From a virus: a stretch of 50,376 nucleotides of DNA. Positions 23,601-31,525 of the stretch are shown here, in pieces; positions within the stretch are counted from its first letter, which is position 1; each line of letters starts with the position of its first letter. A program made the position numbers and the translations under genes. Under the pieces are notes generated by a model, which did not search any database, was not told the DNA's origin, and saw only the letters and a program-made list of their open reading frames with translations. Where the stretch lies: the IMG/VR virus record IMGVR_UViG_3300027773_000204, positions 1 through 50,376 of that record; one strand, written 5' to 3'.

Positions 23601-24972
23601 AGACGCCGCTCGTGTTCATGCCCACCGGCAAATTGGGAATAGGCGTGGTGGACAAAAGCTGAGAAAGATCAGGCAGCGTCTGCCAGGTCACGCCGCCATC
23701 GAAGCTACTTTGCACTGTCAGCACCGTGCCAGCGGCGCTCACATCGGCGGTGTAGGAAATCGTCGAGGACTGCATGATGCCCACGCTGGCAATGCTCGTT
23801 GCGGGCGAAATCCGATAGCCGTACTGGCTGTAGGCGGTAACGGTCGTCACGCTCGGAAATTCATAACCGAGCGTCTGGAGCTGCACATTGGTATTGAGCG
23901 AGCTATTGAAGATCGTCAGCTTTGTTGTTCCGCCGTTGGTAATGCGGACGTTGCGGAAATACGCTGTGTACTGGCCCTGTGAGTCGCCTTCCAGCGCCAC
24001 CATCGCCTGCGAAAGCGTGCCATGTCCGTTGGCGGGCAGGCTGGAAAGGTCAATGGAACGGCTATACCATTGATCGTTGGCAAAGCCAGAGAGATCGGAG
24101 CCTGGATGCAGGTTGAAGCCCTGCTGATCGACCAGCTTGTGCGTATTGCCAGAACTGGTATAGGTGAAGTCTCTGAGCGTCTGCCCGTCTGAGCAGATGC
24201 CGTCAACGCCCGCCTCGATTTGCGGGGATGTGCTGGAAATCCAGACATCGTATTGCAGCGTGTCACCTGAAACAAGCGTGTAGCTGCCCGCCCAGATTTT
24301 GAAGTAGACGTACTGGTTGCCATAGCCGGTAGAGGCCGTGCCGGTCAGCTTGATGGCCTGCGTTGAGGCCAGCGAGAGCAGATTATTGGCGGCTGCGACG
24401 TTGTTCAGCGTGCCACTGCTAAAGGCGCTGGTCGTCTTCTCCGTTTTCGTGACGATGCTGCCTGCCAGCGCCAATTCCAGATCGCCGTCGCCCGCGTTGC
24501 CATCCCCTGCATTGCCGGTCGCCTGTGTGTTGGAAAGCGTCGCGCCCGCCGTCCAGTCCGTTTGCAGGTGATTGAAGTCCAGCGCGAAATTACCGAAGAT
24601 GCCTTCTTGCGCAAGCACCTGCTGGATTTGGTCAGCCACGATCACGCCGCCATACTGGTTGGCGTAGAGGCTGTTGGACGTGCGTTTGGAGGTCAGCCAC
24701 GTCATGTCTGCGATGCTATTGCACGTCCAGAGGTTGGTTGACTGCGGCGTGAGGTTGCTGGCTACAGGATCAATCAAAAAGCCTGCGAAAATGGTGCCTT
24801 GCACGCTATCCACAATCGAAACGGGCTGGCCTTTGCCGTATTGCGCCGTGCCTGCATTGTCGATGATCGTAAAGCTCACTTGCGGAACCTGATTGAGCTT
24901 TGAAGAGGCTTTCAGCGAGCCTTCTCTGATCTGGACAGCGTTGTTGTTGACGGTGACAGTAAGATTGCTCAT
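20626..24972 (-). CDS. Baseplate hub/tail-associated protein with inserted lectin-like domains
   Basis: A 1448-residue virion protein. The first 140 residues (LTVTVNNNAVQIREGSLKAS, then VSIVDSVQGTIFAGFLIDPV) and the last 270 (VKNLTMENGSDLYRNRQKLK to the end) together resemble a gp27/gpD-like tail hub, split by a very long insertion. The insertion holds a carbohydrate-binding-like sandwich (about 150-345), a LamG-like domain (about 490-700, starting DNFSGGS) and a second LamG-like domain (about 890-1080), joined by repeated Ig-like segments (SVGxxxxxxVxWxDxxPAxxxV). It probably closes the tail tube and contacts host sugars. It overlaps the tape-measure stop as ATGA. Confidence 0.75.
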   Translation of the reverse strand: MSNLTVTVNNNAVQIREGSLKASSKLNQVPQVSFTIIDNAGTAQYGKGQPVSIVDSVQGTIFAGFLIDPVASNLTPQSTNLWTCNSIADMTWLTSKRTSNSLYANQYGGVIVADQIQQVLAQEGIFGNFALDFNHLQTDWTAGATLSNTQATGNAGDGNAGDGDLELALAGSIVTKTEKTTSAFSSGTLNNVAAANNLLSLASTQAIKLTGTASTGYGNQYVYFKIWAGSYTLVSGDTLQYDVWISSTSPQIEAGVDGICSDGQTLRDFTYTSSGNTHKLVDQQGFNLHPGSDLSGFANDQWYSRSIDLSSLPANGHGTLSQAMVALEGDSQGQYTAYFRNVRITNGGTTKLTIFNSSLNTNVQLQTLGYEFPSVTTVTAYSQYGYRISPATSIASVGIMQSSTISYTADVSAAGTVLTVQSSFDGGVTWQTLPDLSQLLSTTPIPNLPVGMNTSGVSLQTKISFSIVGPSPEASPTLSAIGWTVNPAYACTKTDAHLADNFSGGSNSNLQVVGGDIYLWGYWRNWDDANTANQTTWSSDPGGTTPLLQGQQLCTCAHGNDARCQLNFVGNWQDFTVELDVQVPAANCNSGIVYRTTNWGSGSNSFAYNAAIQPTLISLGYGANNNVGTTFTTVASQALTLNPGDVHRLKVVVNGSSHKVYLDEVLYLNATDSTYTASGGVGLRFWNNAADGLVHSGFFDNFGLVQSLTGTHTSPALAIGSVGTIENSVVQWDDDLPAGATLTIQTSTDLTNWYACMNGAAIPNFGPGVTPAGGTNLYVQAILSMQNAASIVTVALDGTEYMTGVLHGVTLWLASQPSASGTWVSPALSLTSVGRAGAALVNWNDNQPANTSVAAATSIDGGATWQSIAAPGNGISGINTQPAAFVDLFSSNDSASYTESSFTGGGPGYFYISRAFGSTLKFASAGGNWVWDTPNSRVSNNSGTNATLIYNTAWSQADNWIQAIFDQADNSGPMTNYQNANNSYFVRVWDSQGTSNQNLLRLYKRSGGSNTQLGADVTISFVRGTWHIVKLDNQGGVLTVYFDGVQVLQYTDISPLAAGKFGLLENGLLRCYQIWAQAYGDNLSGKSVKLKFTLTSTDPTQTPQVLDSAVFVSDGTIGPGMLDASDNYQDTYVSANIDDQNKKANYAWTVLPSRQLTFQAQTAVPAPWVLQTVSDTNTANVQVKNLTMENGSDLYRNRQKLKGVQATKTATLDVFGDTKSTSWTLTYPIAQNALPPAVTVNGQKQSVGILGTDTGKDFYYQIGSTTITQDASGAVLGFFDELIVEYIGAYTMTVVVDNTGVNNPNATPYPTVFCFGTVTQAQYQAILDPTGTGYPSGIVEAVEDVSSKNMDVAAATAYATSLLQRYGVIGRILSFMTLKSGLAIGQQLPAFISCFAMNNAQLLITQIDIVPQTTIQNGVVGLTYWYSVVASEAPALDSWQKVFNGLLT

Positions 24973-27908
24973 GCTGCACGCCTCACAGGGCCCGAATGGC
25001 TAGCCATCTTGAGGATACGCTGCCCGACCATATCGGCCATCTCCATGCTGTCAATATAGAGATGGTTGTGAATATGGATTTCCGGCGCGCTGCCCCCGCT
25101 CATCGCGCTGTACATGGCAGGGGTAGGATAGCTGCCGCTCGGATAAATTGACGCGCCCTGCGGAACGTACATGAGTTCAGGCCCGTTCTCACCTACCACG
25201 GCAATATGTGATGTCGGGCTGTTGGTAATGCCGCTGGCATGGCCGGGAAACGGGCTGTTACTCGTGAAATCGGAGCTGAAGCCCGTTCCCATGTGGTGGA
25301 TACGCATGAAGTTCGCATTCGCTTGATCTGCCGCCTCCGCGCTTTTCTGCTCAATGTAGGCCGCCACATCATTCATGTACTGAATGGTCGACTGATCCAA
25401 ACTTTGCAAATCGCCAATGGCATTGCCGACAAATTGTTTGAATAAATCCTGCGCTTTTTGCGACAGGGTTTGCGCGCTGGTCAGGCTGTTATCGGCCATG
25501 TTGGCGAAGGCCCCGCGCACATCCTGGCTCATGTCGTTGGTCTGGTCGACCACGACGTTTTTCATTTGCACAGTATCTTTTGCCACGTGATTGCCCATGT
25601 CACCCATGACACCCTTGACGCCCTGAAGGACGGTTTCCATGTCCAGCGTTTTGCCCTCGACATGGCTGGTGAAATCGTCCCACATGGCCTTGATATTGCC
25701 GAGGCCGCTAAAGGGAGCCAGTCCGTCCAGCAGGCCATTTTTGATGTTCTCGCCAACGGATGAGGCCCATGACGGGTTACTCGCGTCTTCCTGAAAATGG
25801 TTGAGGTTGATGGCGACGGCGGCAATCGCGAGGGCGGCAGGCCCCATTGCCGCCACAATAGAGCTTCCGGCAGTGGTGGCAGCCGTGCCAACGGCCTCGG
25901 TGCTGGCAGCGGTCGCGTCCGCCGTCTCACCCACTGCGGCAATTTCCGTGTCCATCCCCGCCGATGAGGCCGCGACCTCCCCTTCAGCAGTGGTGGAGGC
26001 CGCGCCGATAGACTCGACCTCGGTAGCAGTGGTTTCCGCTGTCGTACCAACGCCCTCGACGCTGGTTTCCATGTCGTCCCAGAGCGAAAGTTGCGTCGGA
26101 CCAGTTTCGGCGACCGCCGCCACTTCTTCCTGTGTCGTTTCAGCTTCTGTGCCAAGATTTTCAACGGAGGTTGCTGTTTCGTCAGTCGATGTCTTCAGGC
26201 CATCCAGATCGGCCTTCAGGTTCGGGAATTGCTTGGAGATCAGGTTGTCGATGGATGCGCCGAGCTTGTCTTTGAAAGAGCTAGCCAGATTGGCAACGAT
26301 GCCCTCGCCCTCGTTGAGTTTCGCAAAGATCGACGCGAAACCGGAGACGGTATCGGCAATTTTCAGGCCAATAAAGGCCGCGCCCAGCACCCCTACTGCC
26401 GTCGCCAGAATGTAGGTTTGCGGCCCGCCTGAAGTCAGCCAGCCAACGAGATCAGCCAGCCAACCAACAAGCGTCCCGGCCACTGAAGCGACAGTACCGA
26501 TGGTATCTGCCAGATTCGACAATGTATTTTTGGCCGCGCCGCTGGTATCCAGCCACTGCGCAAAGCGGCCAACGGCGGAGCCGACGTTGGAAATCAGGCT
26601 TTCCAGCGGCGGCAATACGTTCTGCTCTAAATCGTTGCCGACGTATTGCAGGAAAGCGGAGACATGCGGCAGGATGTCACGCAGCGCGCCCATGACATCC
26701 TGCACCACGCCGCTGTTATTGGCGGCGCTGAGCAGGCCAGAAGCGAAATGGCTGAGATCGCCGGTTACGGTCTGGACGATGGACGCGCCGCCGCTCAGAA
26801 TGCTGAACAGGTCAGCAAACGCGGCCTTGACATCCGCCGGATTGACGGTACTCAAATCCTTCTGGACGGTGATGAAAAATTCGTGGATATTGCCGAAGAT
26901 ACCGGAGACATTGACGCCTCCGCCCAGGTTCAGGCCCTTGAACAGCCCGCCAAGCTGTGTCAGCGTGTCGCCCACGTCCTTGCCAACCGAGGCCAGCCCC
27001 TTTTGAAAACTGCCGGAGGCCAGCAAGGTTCCGATTCCATTCAGCCCCTGCTCGACATCGTAGAACAGGCTGCCCTTGACGACTTGCCCGCCCTGCACAC
27101 CCAGAAAGGCTTCCCATCCCAGTTTGAGGTTGGAGACAAAGGTGGAAAGCTGGCCGTTCATGGTCGTGGCTTGCTTTGCCATGCCGCCGCCGAAGGTGTC
27201 TTCCATGCCTTTTGACAGGGCAGGCAACACCACGTCAGACGTGAGCTTGCCCTGCTTTTCCATCTCTTGCAGGACAGAAACCGGCTTGCCCATTGCCTCT
27301 GACAGCAGTTTCCAGGCGGGAATACCATAGGTTGAAAGCTGCATCATATCGACGGCGGTGAGCTTCCCTTGCGCCTGAATCTTGCCGAAGATATCGATCA
27401 CGCTGGACAGGTTGGCGTCGGTACCTTTGCCTAGCGCGCTGAGTGAGTCGCCAATAGCCGTGATGTAGGGGATGACCGATTTCGTCTGGAAGCCGAAGGC
27501 AATCAGTTTTTCAGCGGCGTTGTCGATGGCGTCGGTCTGGAACGGGGTACGCGCCGCGAAGTCGTTGAGCTGCGAAAGTTCCTCTTTTGCCGCGCTGGTA
27601 GAATGCATGAGTGTATCAAAGGCAACGCCGGTCTGCTCAGCGGAAGCGGCGGGGGCAAGCAACGAGCCAACCGTATTGATTGCGGTAGAGGCCAGCGTTT
27701 GCAGGCCCAGAACGGCCATGCCAACCTGAGAAGCGAAACTGACGACGGAGCCGATTGCGCCAAAAAAGCCGCCACCGGCAGCGTCGCCTGCCTGTTGCGC
27801 GGCAGGCCCGACGCTGTTGATTTGCTCTTTCGCAGAGGCTATTCCGCTCGTGAGGCCCGATAAATTGACCTCAAACGAGACTTGTAACGCTCCCAGATCG
27901 TCGCTCAC
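24969..27908 (-). CDS. Tape measure protein
   Basis: A 979-residue protein that sets tail length and is thought to pass into the host at infection. The N-terminal region has the tape-measure domain (SAEQTGVAFDTLMHSTSAAK, then AFGFQTKSVIPYITAIGDSL and MMQLSTYGIPAWKLLSEAMG). The middle is hydrophobic and helical, followed by a Thr/Glu/Ala repeat region around 590-680 (ENLGTEAETTQEEVAAVAET). The C-terminus has a short motif-rich tail. It starts at GTG overlapping the end of the frameshifted chaperone as GTGA. At this length the tail would be roughly 145 nm by the usual 1.5 angstrom per residue rule. Confidence 0.9.
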   Translation of the reverse strand: MSDDLGALQVSFEVNLSGLTSGIASAKEQINSVGPAAQQAGDAAGGGFFGAIGSVVSFASQVGMAVLGLQTLASTAINTVGSLLAPAASAEQTGVAFDTLMHSTSAAKEELSQLNDFAARTPFQTDAIDNAAEKLIAFGFQTKSVIPYITAIGDSLSALGKGTDANLSSVIDIFGKIQAQGKLTAVDMMQLSTYGIPAWKLLSEAMGKPVSVLQEMEKQGKLTSDVVLPALSKGMEDTFGGGMAKQATTMNGQLSTFVSNLKLGWEAFLGVQGGQVVKGSLFYDVEQGLNGIGTLLASGSFQKGLASVGKDVGDTLTQLGGLFKGLNLGGGVNVSGIFGNIHEFFITVQKDLSTVNPADVKAAFADLFSILSGGASIVQTVTGDLSHFASGLLSAANNSGVVQDVMGALRDILPHVSAFLQYVGNDLEQNVLPPLESLISNVGSAVGRFAQWLDTSGAAKNTLSNLADTIGTVASVAGTLVGWLADLVGWLTSGGPQTYILATAVGVLGAAFIGLKIADTVSGFASIFAKLNEGEGIVANLASSFKDKLGASIDNLISKQFPNLKADLDGLKTSTDETATSVENLGTEAETTQEEVAAVAETGPTQLSLWDDMETSVEGVGTTAETTATEVESIGAASTTAEGEVAASSAGMDTEIAAVGETADATAASTEAVGTAATTAGSSIVAAMGPAALAIAAVAINLNHFQEDASNPSWASSVGENIKNGLLDGLAPFSGLGNIKAMWDDFTSHVEGKTLDMETVLQGVKGVMGDMGNHVAKDTVQMKNVVVDQTNDMSQDVRGAFANMADNSLTSAQTLSQKAQDLFKQFVGNAIGDLQSLDQSTIQYMNDVAAYIEQKSAEAADQANANFMRIHHMGTGFSSDFTSNSPFPGHASGITNSPTSHIAVVGENGPELMYVPQGASIYPSGSYPTPAMYSAMSGGSAPEIHIHNHLYIDSMEMADMVGQRILKMASHSGPVRRAA

Positions 27909-28422
27909 TCTGGCTTTGCCGCTTTCAATTCAAACAAGGCCCGATAACCCAGCAGTTCGCTATCAGGCCAGTGGACAATCTCATGCACAGGCACGTGCAA
28001 AATCAGGCTTAGCTCGTAGAAGAATCGCTCCCTGGGGTCGGACTCGAGTTGTCTTTTTTTTCGTCAACCACCTGTGGCGTCCAGGCGGCTGTAAGCGCGC
28101 GCGCCTGATTGATAAGCGGAAGCAACTTCGTGAGGCCCACGCCCTCGGCCAGCGTCGTAATTTCCTTCAGGTCAAACACCGGCTGCGGCGGGCTTTCCTT
28201 TGTAAGCAGCGCCAGCGCGATATGGCGCAAACCGGACGTGGGCAAGTCAGCATTGACGATATTGGCCTCAGCAGGGGTGAGTTCGCGCAACTGCACGGCA
28301 GGGGTACCATCGTCGTTGAGAAAGCCAGGCAGGACAGCTTTCAGAAACTTCACATCGACATCCTGCATGGTGAAGCCAAGATTGTAGAGATAGTTTCTGA
28401 GTTCGTCTCGTGTTTTTGCCAT
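27905..28422 (-). CDS. Tail assembly chaperone G-T fusion made by -1 frameshift
   Basis: Read through the A8 run at 28054-28061 with a -1 shift, the chaperone frame continues for about 50 codons as RQLESDPRERFFYELSLILH and on to AALFELKAAKPE-like sequence (actual end FELKAAKPE), stopping at TGA 27905-27907. That stop overlaps the tape-measure GTG. This is the standard G/GT arrangement of long-tailed phages, where a minority of ribosomes shift to make the longer chaperone that contacts the tape measure. The extension is clearly protein-like, whereas the unshifted end (NSSPTPGSDSSTS) is a disordered tail. Confidence 0.85.
28009..28422 (-). CDS. Tail assembly chaperone G (unshifted)
   Basis: A 137-residue protein made without frameshifting. 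The core is helical (MQDVDVKFLKAVLPGFLNDD, then LTPAEANIVNADLPTSGLRH and ITTLAEGVGLTKLLPLINQA). GGAGGATTG precedes the ATG. Its position between the tail tube genes and the tape measure is the invariant place of gpG-like chaperones, which coat the tape measure while the tube polymerises. Confidence 0.85.
   Translation of the reverse strand: MAKTRDELRNYLYNLGFTMQDVDVKFLKAVLPGFLNDDGTPAVQLRELTPAEANIVNADLPTSGLRHIALALLTKESPPQPVFDLKEITTLAEGVGLTKLLPLINQARALTAAWTPQVVDEKKDNSSPTPGSDSSTS
28054..28061 (-). promoter_or_regulatory. Slippery sequence for -1 ribosomal frameshifting
   Basis: Eight A residues on the coding strand, read in frame 0 as GAA AAA AAA GAC. The heptamer A-AAA-AAA allows both tRNAs to re-pair after a -1 slip, giving GAA AAA AAA AGA CAA. 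Downstream bases (GACTCGAGTC on the + strand map at 28040-28049) contain a short palindrome that might help pausing. Confidence 0.8.
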
Positions 28423-28447
28423 GTAATCAATCCTCCAATGTTCTGTG

Positions 28448-29083
28448 CTAAATCAGGACAATTTGTCCATCGACTTGAAAACTGGAATTGTTTTCGTTGA
28501 TCGCTGCAACGGGGCTATGGATATCCGAATCCTTGACATAGCAATAGCCCTCGGCGCGCGTGTTATCCGGCGCGACGCAGGAGAGGATGAGCAGATCGCC
28601 AGCAGAGAGATGACCCACCAGCGTCTCGTCAATCCACCAGCGTTTGAGCGTGAAGACGCCACCGCCAAGTACCGGCAGATAGTCCGCCCACATGGAGCCG
28701 CCGGGGCCTTTGTGCGTCGTCACGTCGGCCATGTTGCGCGTCATTTGCGCATCCCAGTCGGATGTACCGCCAACAGAGGCATAGACATAGTATTTGCCGC
28801 TGTGGATGCGAACCTGTGTGCCTGATGCGTTCGCGGAACCAAACACAATCTGCGCGGTGAGCGCGCGCAGGGTGTACGTGCTGGATGAAACTGTTGACCA
28901 GGTTGTGCCATCAGGGGAGGTCTGCACCACAAAGACGGCTGATCTATCCAGATAGCGATGCGCCTGGTTCGTGATGTTGTAGGTTTTGTGATCCCCGCTA
29001 TCGGTAAAGGCTTCATCGGTCATAGTGACCGAGGGCAGAGAGACGATGAGGACATCTCCCTGCACACCTGCCATCGCGCTCAT
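28448..29083 (-). CDS. Tail protein, probably tube-associated
   Basis: A 211-residue strand-rich protein (VLIVSLPSVTMTDEAFTDSG, then YLDRSAVFVVQTSPDGTTWS and VRIHSGKYYVYASVGGTSDW) with the fold style of tail tube and tail-tip proteins. AAAGGGGTG precedes the ATG. It lies between the smaller tube-like protein and the assembly chaperones. It may be a second tube protein or a tube decoration subunit; I cannot tell which. Confidence 0.6.
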   Translation of the reverse strand: MSAMAGVQGDVLIVSLPSVTMTDEAFTDSGDHKTYNITNQAHRYLDRSAVFVVQTSPDGTTWSTVSSSTYTLRALTAQIVFGSANASGTQVRIHSGKYYVYASVGGTSDWDAQMTRNMADVTTHKGPGGSMWADYLPVLGGGVFTLKRWWIDETLVGHLSAGDLLILSCVAPDNTRAEGYCYVKDSDIHSPVAAINENNSSFQVDGQIVLI

Positions 29084-29117
29084 GCTTCACCCCTTTCACG
29101 CCGCTCTACAGGCTGAT

Positions 29118-29516
29118 TTATGCGTAGACTACCGCGCCGGTTACCGTAATTTCGGCGGTGAAATCGACTTTGTTGTTGACGGGCGCGTGTGGATGCCACT
29201 GCGACACATAGCCGGTAAAGGTCGCGGTTGAAGTACCATCCGGCGAGAGGATGAAGTACAGCAGCGTGGCGTTGGCAAAGGCGTTGCGCAGCACGACCTG
29301 TCCATTGGTATCAGACATGTCGTAATTGCCCTTGATCGTCAATTTCCCGGATTTCAGGCCGGGAATGTACTGTTGCCAGGTGTTGCCCATCGCAGACACA
29401 TCGTACATAGCCTGTTGCGCGGGCATGTCATAATCGTTGCCATTGCCCATTTGATTGGTCGGCGACGCGCTGGTACCGACTTTCAGGGTAGCTACTGAGC
29501 CTGCTGATGCTCCCAT
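29118..29516 (-). CDS. Major tail (tube) protein
   Basis: A 132-residue protein of the siphophage tube type: an N-terminal strand, GLKSGKLTIKGNYDMSDTNGQ in the middle, then ATLLYFILSPDGTSTATFTG and a final strand pair KVDFTAEITVTGAVVY. Small tube proteins of this kind carry the 'G-x-x-[ST]-[AG]-x-x-[ST]-x-x-G-x-[FY]-D' region seen here around residues 57-70. AAGGAGC lies upstream. Its place directly after the tail terminator gene supports the call. Confidence 0.75.
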   Translation of the reverse strand: MGASAGSVATLKVGTSASPTNQMGNGNDYDMPAQQAMYDVSAMGNTWQQYIPGLKSGKLTIKGNYDMSDTNGQVVLRNAFANATLLYFILSPDGTSTATFTGYVSQWHPHAPVNNKVDFTAEITVTGAVVYA

Positions 29517-29540
29517 GATAATAAGCTCCTTCCGAGGGCC

Positions 29541-29975
29541 TTAGCCCTGCGTACACACAAGATAGCGATGAAAAATTGCTTGCGTTAAGCCGTCGTTTTG
29601 CGGCGGTTCCTGCTCATTGTCGAAGTAGAGCAGAAAGTTCGTAAAGCCACCGGCAAGGGTAAGCGGCTTATTATGCGTAAGCTCATGCACTTGCTTCATA
29701 ATGGCCCGTGCTTGCGCGCCGCCGCCTGATTGCGTGAAGCAAGAGACTTGCACGTACACATCTTTGCCGTCCGTCCCGAAGGCAAAGCCCCTGCCTTGCT
29801 GTGTCGTGATCGGAAAGACGACCAGGTACGGAAATGACTGTCCGGTGGGCGCGCTGCCAGCATCGAACACATTGCCAGGCGGGTTCGTCGGATTACCCAG
29901 CAAACCTTGCAATGTCGAGTCGCCCATATAGCGCGCCATCAACGCAGCCTCGATTTCTCCGGTTGGTAGTCCCAC
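29541..29975 (-). CDS. Tail terminator/completion protein
   Basis: A 144-residue protein starting at GTG with AGGAG upstream. N-terminal helix EIEALMARYMGD, then FPYLVVFPITTQQGRGFAFG, DVYVQVSCFTQSGGGAQARA and a closing pair of strands. This follows the fold of DUF3168/gpU-like tail terminators: one helix pair over a sheet, with a DVYVQV strand at the ring interface. It would cap the tail tube and join it to the head connector. Gene order (after the gp10-like protein and before the tube) is standard. Confidence 0.7.
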   Translation of the reverse strand: MGLPTGEIEAALMARYMGDSTLQGLLGNPTNPPGNVFDAGSAPTGQSFPYLVVFPITTQQGRGFAFGTDGKDVYVQVSCFTQSGGGAQARAIMKQVHELTHNKPLTLAGGFTNFLLYFDNEQEPPQNDGLTQAIFHRYLVCTQG

Positions 29976-29978
29976 TGG

Positions 29979-30329
29979 CTAGCTCCTGTAAATGTCCTGT
30001 AGCTCTTGAAGCAGGTTCGTTCGAGCGTCCACATACGCTGGAAAGAGCGATGGGCGCGCCCGCATGCGGCTCGTACCAAGTTCCAAAAAGATGCCGTAAA
30101 AAACGGTGTTGTAGACACGACACTGGCATGGCCCCGTCTTCTCATAGGTATAGCCAGCGCGAAAGCGACCTGTATCAACCGGCGCGCGCTGCTTTGCCCC
30201 CGCCTGGCAATCAATACCGGCCCCCTGCACGGCGTTGTCGGTCTGTTGTGTCTTTTGCGCCAGCCATGCGTCCAACTTTGCGTTGATGGCAGCAGTCCCG
30301 TTGATGTTGATGGAAAAGCTATCTGCCAT
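29979..30329 (-). CDS. HK97 gp10-like head-tail/tail completion protein
   Basis: A 116-residue protein with the family's signature: APVDTGRFRAGYTYEKTG (about 49-66), then YNTVFYGIFLELGTSRMRARPSLFP. The VDTGRfR motif and the YaxfxExGTsxMxARPfxxPA segment are typical of HK97-gp10-like proteins, which help complete the tail or join it to the head. It sits between the connector genes and the tail terminator, as usual. An internal CQCRV segment is unusual. Confidence 0.8.
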   Translation of the reverse strand: MADSFSININGTAAINAKLDAWLAQKTQQTDNAVQGAGIDCQAGAKQRAPVDTGRFRAGYTYEKTGPCQCRVYNTVFYGIFLELGTSRMRARPSLFPAYVDARTNLLQELQDIYRS

Positions 30330-30536
30330 TTATGGCATCTTCCCACTCTGCATAGCCGCCTGAACAGCCAGGCGCATGGCAACGGCGTTCGTTAGCTCGT
30401 GTAGCGGCAAATTCTTGATATCCGCAAGCTGGCGCGCCACTTCCTGCCGGATAAGTTCTTTGATGTCCAGCGACTTCACCAGTTCGCTGACTTCCTCGGA
30501 AACATCGATGCGGATAGTTGCATCAGTTGTCGCCAT
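30330..30536 (-). CDS. Small helical protein in the connector region
   Basis: A 68-residue product, mainly helix (EEVSELVKSLDIKELIRQEV, then LHELTNAVAMRLAVQAAMQS). It overlaps the nucleotidyltransferase-like gene by one base and abuts the gp10-like gene. It may be a small assembly factor. No family recognised. Confidence 0.5.
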   Translation of the reverse strand: MATTDATIRIDVSEEVSELVKSLDIKELIRQEVARQLADIKNLPLHELTNAVAMRLAVQAAMQSGKMP

Positions 30537-30919
30537 TAGCCCGCCTCTTTCTGTTTGTATCGCTCTTGCCCCTGAACGCGGGTGATAATCCCAAGTGCAG
30601 AACGTACCCCGCTATAATGCTCATTGGCATAACTCTGCTGTTGGATCTGAAAATCGATAGTAAGCCCGGTCATCGACTTGCCCAGAGCGGAATAGGCCAG
30701 CACGAGTGACACCCACCGCTCATTGTAGTGCGGGTTTTCCGGCTCACCTAACTCTAGCCGTGCGTATTCCTCGTCAGGCAAGATGAGTCGGACATCTACG
30801 TCACGCCACTGCTTATTTAGCACGGAGGAGCCGACGTGATAGGCGGTATGCCCGAACGCCGCCCATATTTGATGTCCGAAGGCTTCTAAGTACAGGTCTG
30901 CTGGCATCCCGACGCTCAT
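30536..30919 (-). CDS. Nucleotidyltransferase-fold protein within the head-tail module
   Basis: A 127-residue protein carrying the minimal nucleotidyltransferase signature: hG-S-x8-D-V-D-V in YHVGSSVLNKQWRDVDVRLI (Gly30-Ser31, Asp40, Asp42) and a third acidic residue Asp89 in LTIDFQIQ. All three metal-binding positions are kept, so it may be catalytic, transferring a nucleotide to an unknown target (protein, RNA or small molecule). Similar genes occur in actinobacteriophages. It lies between connector genes rather than with replication genes and overlaps its small partner at 30919. Being inside the late operon it would be made with the virion. Confidence 0.7.
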   Translation of the reverse strand: MSVGMPADLYLEAFGHQIWAAFGHTAYHVGSSVLNKQWRDVDVRLILPDEEYARLELGEPENPHYNERWVSLVLAYSALGKSMTGLTIDFQIQQQSYANEHYSGVRSALGIITRVQGQERYKQKEAG

Positions 30920-31113
30920 TAGTTCGCACCTTTGCGCTGCAATGCGCGCTGCTGCAATGCCGCCATACGTCGCTTGCGGTTCTCTTCCCGCATGGCACGG
31001 CTGGTGTAGCTTCCCAGCGCGACCACTTGCGTCATGCTCGGAAAGCGCCGCGCTATCGCCTTCTTAAAGCGCGCTATATCCTCATCCAGTTTTTGTTCTG
31101 CTGTATCGTTCAT
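30919..31113 (-). CDS. Small basic protein paired with the nucleotidyltransferase
   Basis: A 64-residue, strongly basic, helical product (DIARFKKAIARRFPSMTQVV, then EENRKRRMAALQQRALQRKG). It overlaps both neighbours by one base (TGATG and TAATG junctions), so it is translationally coupled to the nucleotidyltransferase-like protein and might be its substrate or RNA/DNA-binding partner. This is inference from context only. Confidence 0.5.
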   Translation of the reverse strand: MNDTAEQKLDEDIARFKKAIARRFPSMTQVVALGSYTSRAMREENRKRRMAALQQRALQRKGAN

Positions 31114-31514
31114 CAGTTCACCACCTGTGCTTGCACTTCATGGCAGATGAGCCAGAGCGAGACATTGGCCTCGTTCGGATTCTCGACGCCCAGAAGCTGA
31201 TAGACATGGTTCACGCCGTGCGCGCTATAGAGTACCCGCATCGGCTTATTGTTCAGGTCGCCCGCGCCCACTGCCACTGACTTTTGAAAGCGAATTTGCA
31301 TCGCTCTATCCGCCTCTGGATAGAGTTGGAAGTAGCGATACACTTTGCCCATGCCGCGCCCCATTGATCGATCAACAAAATTCGCCCAACAGGTGTAGAT
31401 CGTTTGCCAGTTGTCCTGCCGGTTGTTCTGATCGACCCAGGTATACTGGTTTTGCTGTATCTGAATCCGCCGGTTCAGGTCTGAACTGCTGATCTGATCT
31501 TTTGCCCCTGGCAT
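31113..31514 (-). CDS. Head closure/head-tail adaptor protein
   Basis: A 133-residue protein from ATG 31514 (GAGG 7 bases upstream; a TTG lies one codon earlier). DLNRRIQIQQNQYTWVDQNN at the N-terminus and VYRYFQLYPEADRAMQIRFQ, then MRVLYSAHGVNHVYQLLGVE follow the SPP1 gp16 / 'head-tail joining' layout: an L-x-x-R-[IV]-x-[IL] strand, then a strand with R-[YF], and a closing Y-x-[IV] pair. It should seal the connector and dock the tail. The order connector, adaptor, gp10-like, terminator is conserved in siphophages. Confidence 0.7.
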   Translation of the reverse strand: MPGAKDQISSSDLNRRIQIQQNQYTWVDQNNRQDNWQTIYTCWANFVDRSMGRGMGKVYRYFQLYPEADRAMQIRFQKSVAVGAGDLNNKPMRVLYSAHGVNHVYQLLGVENPNEANVSLWLICHEVQAQVVN

Positions 31515-31525
31515 CAATTACCTCG

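Noticed and set aside
25562-27006. Basic Arg/Pro-rich frames within the tape-measure region
   Set aside because: These are alternative-frame readings of Ala/Thr/Glu-rich tape-measure codons and have no supporting signals.
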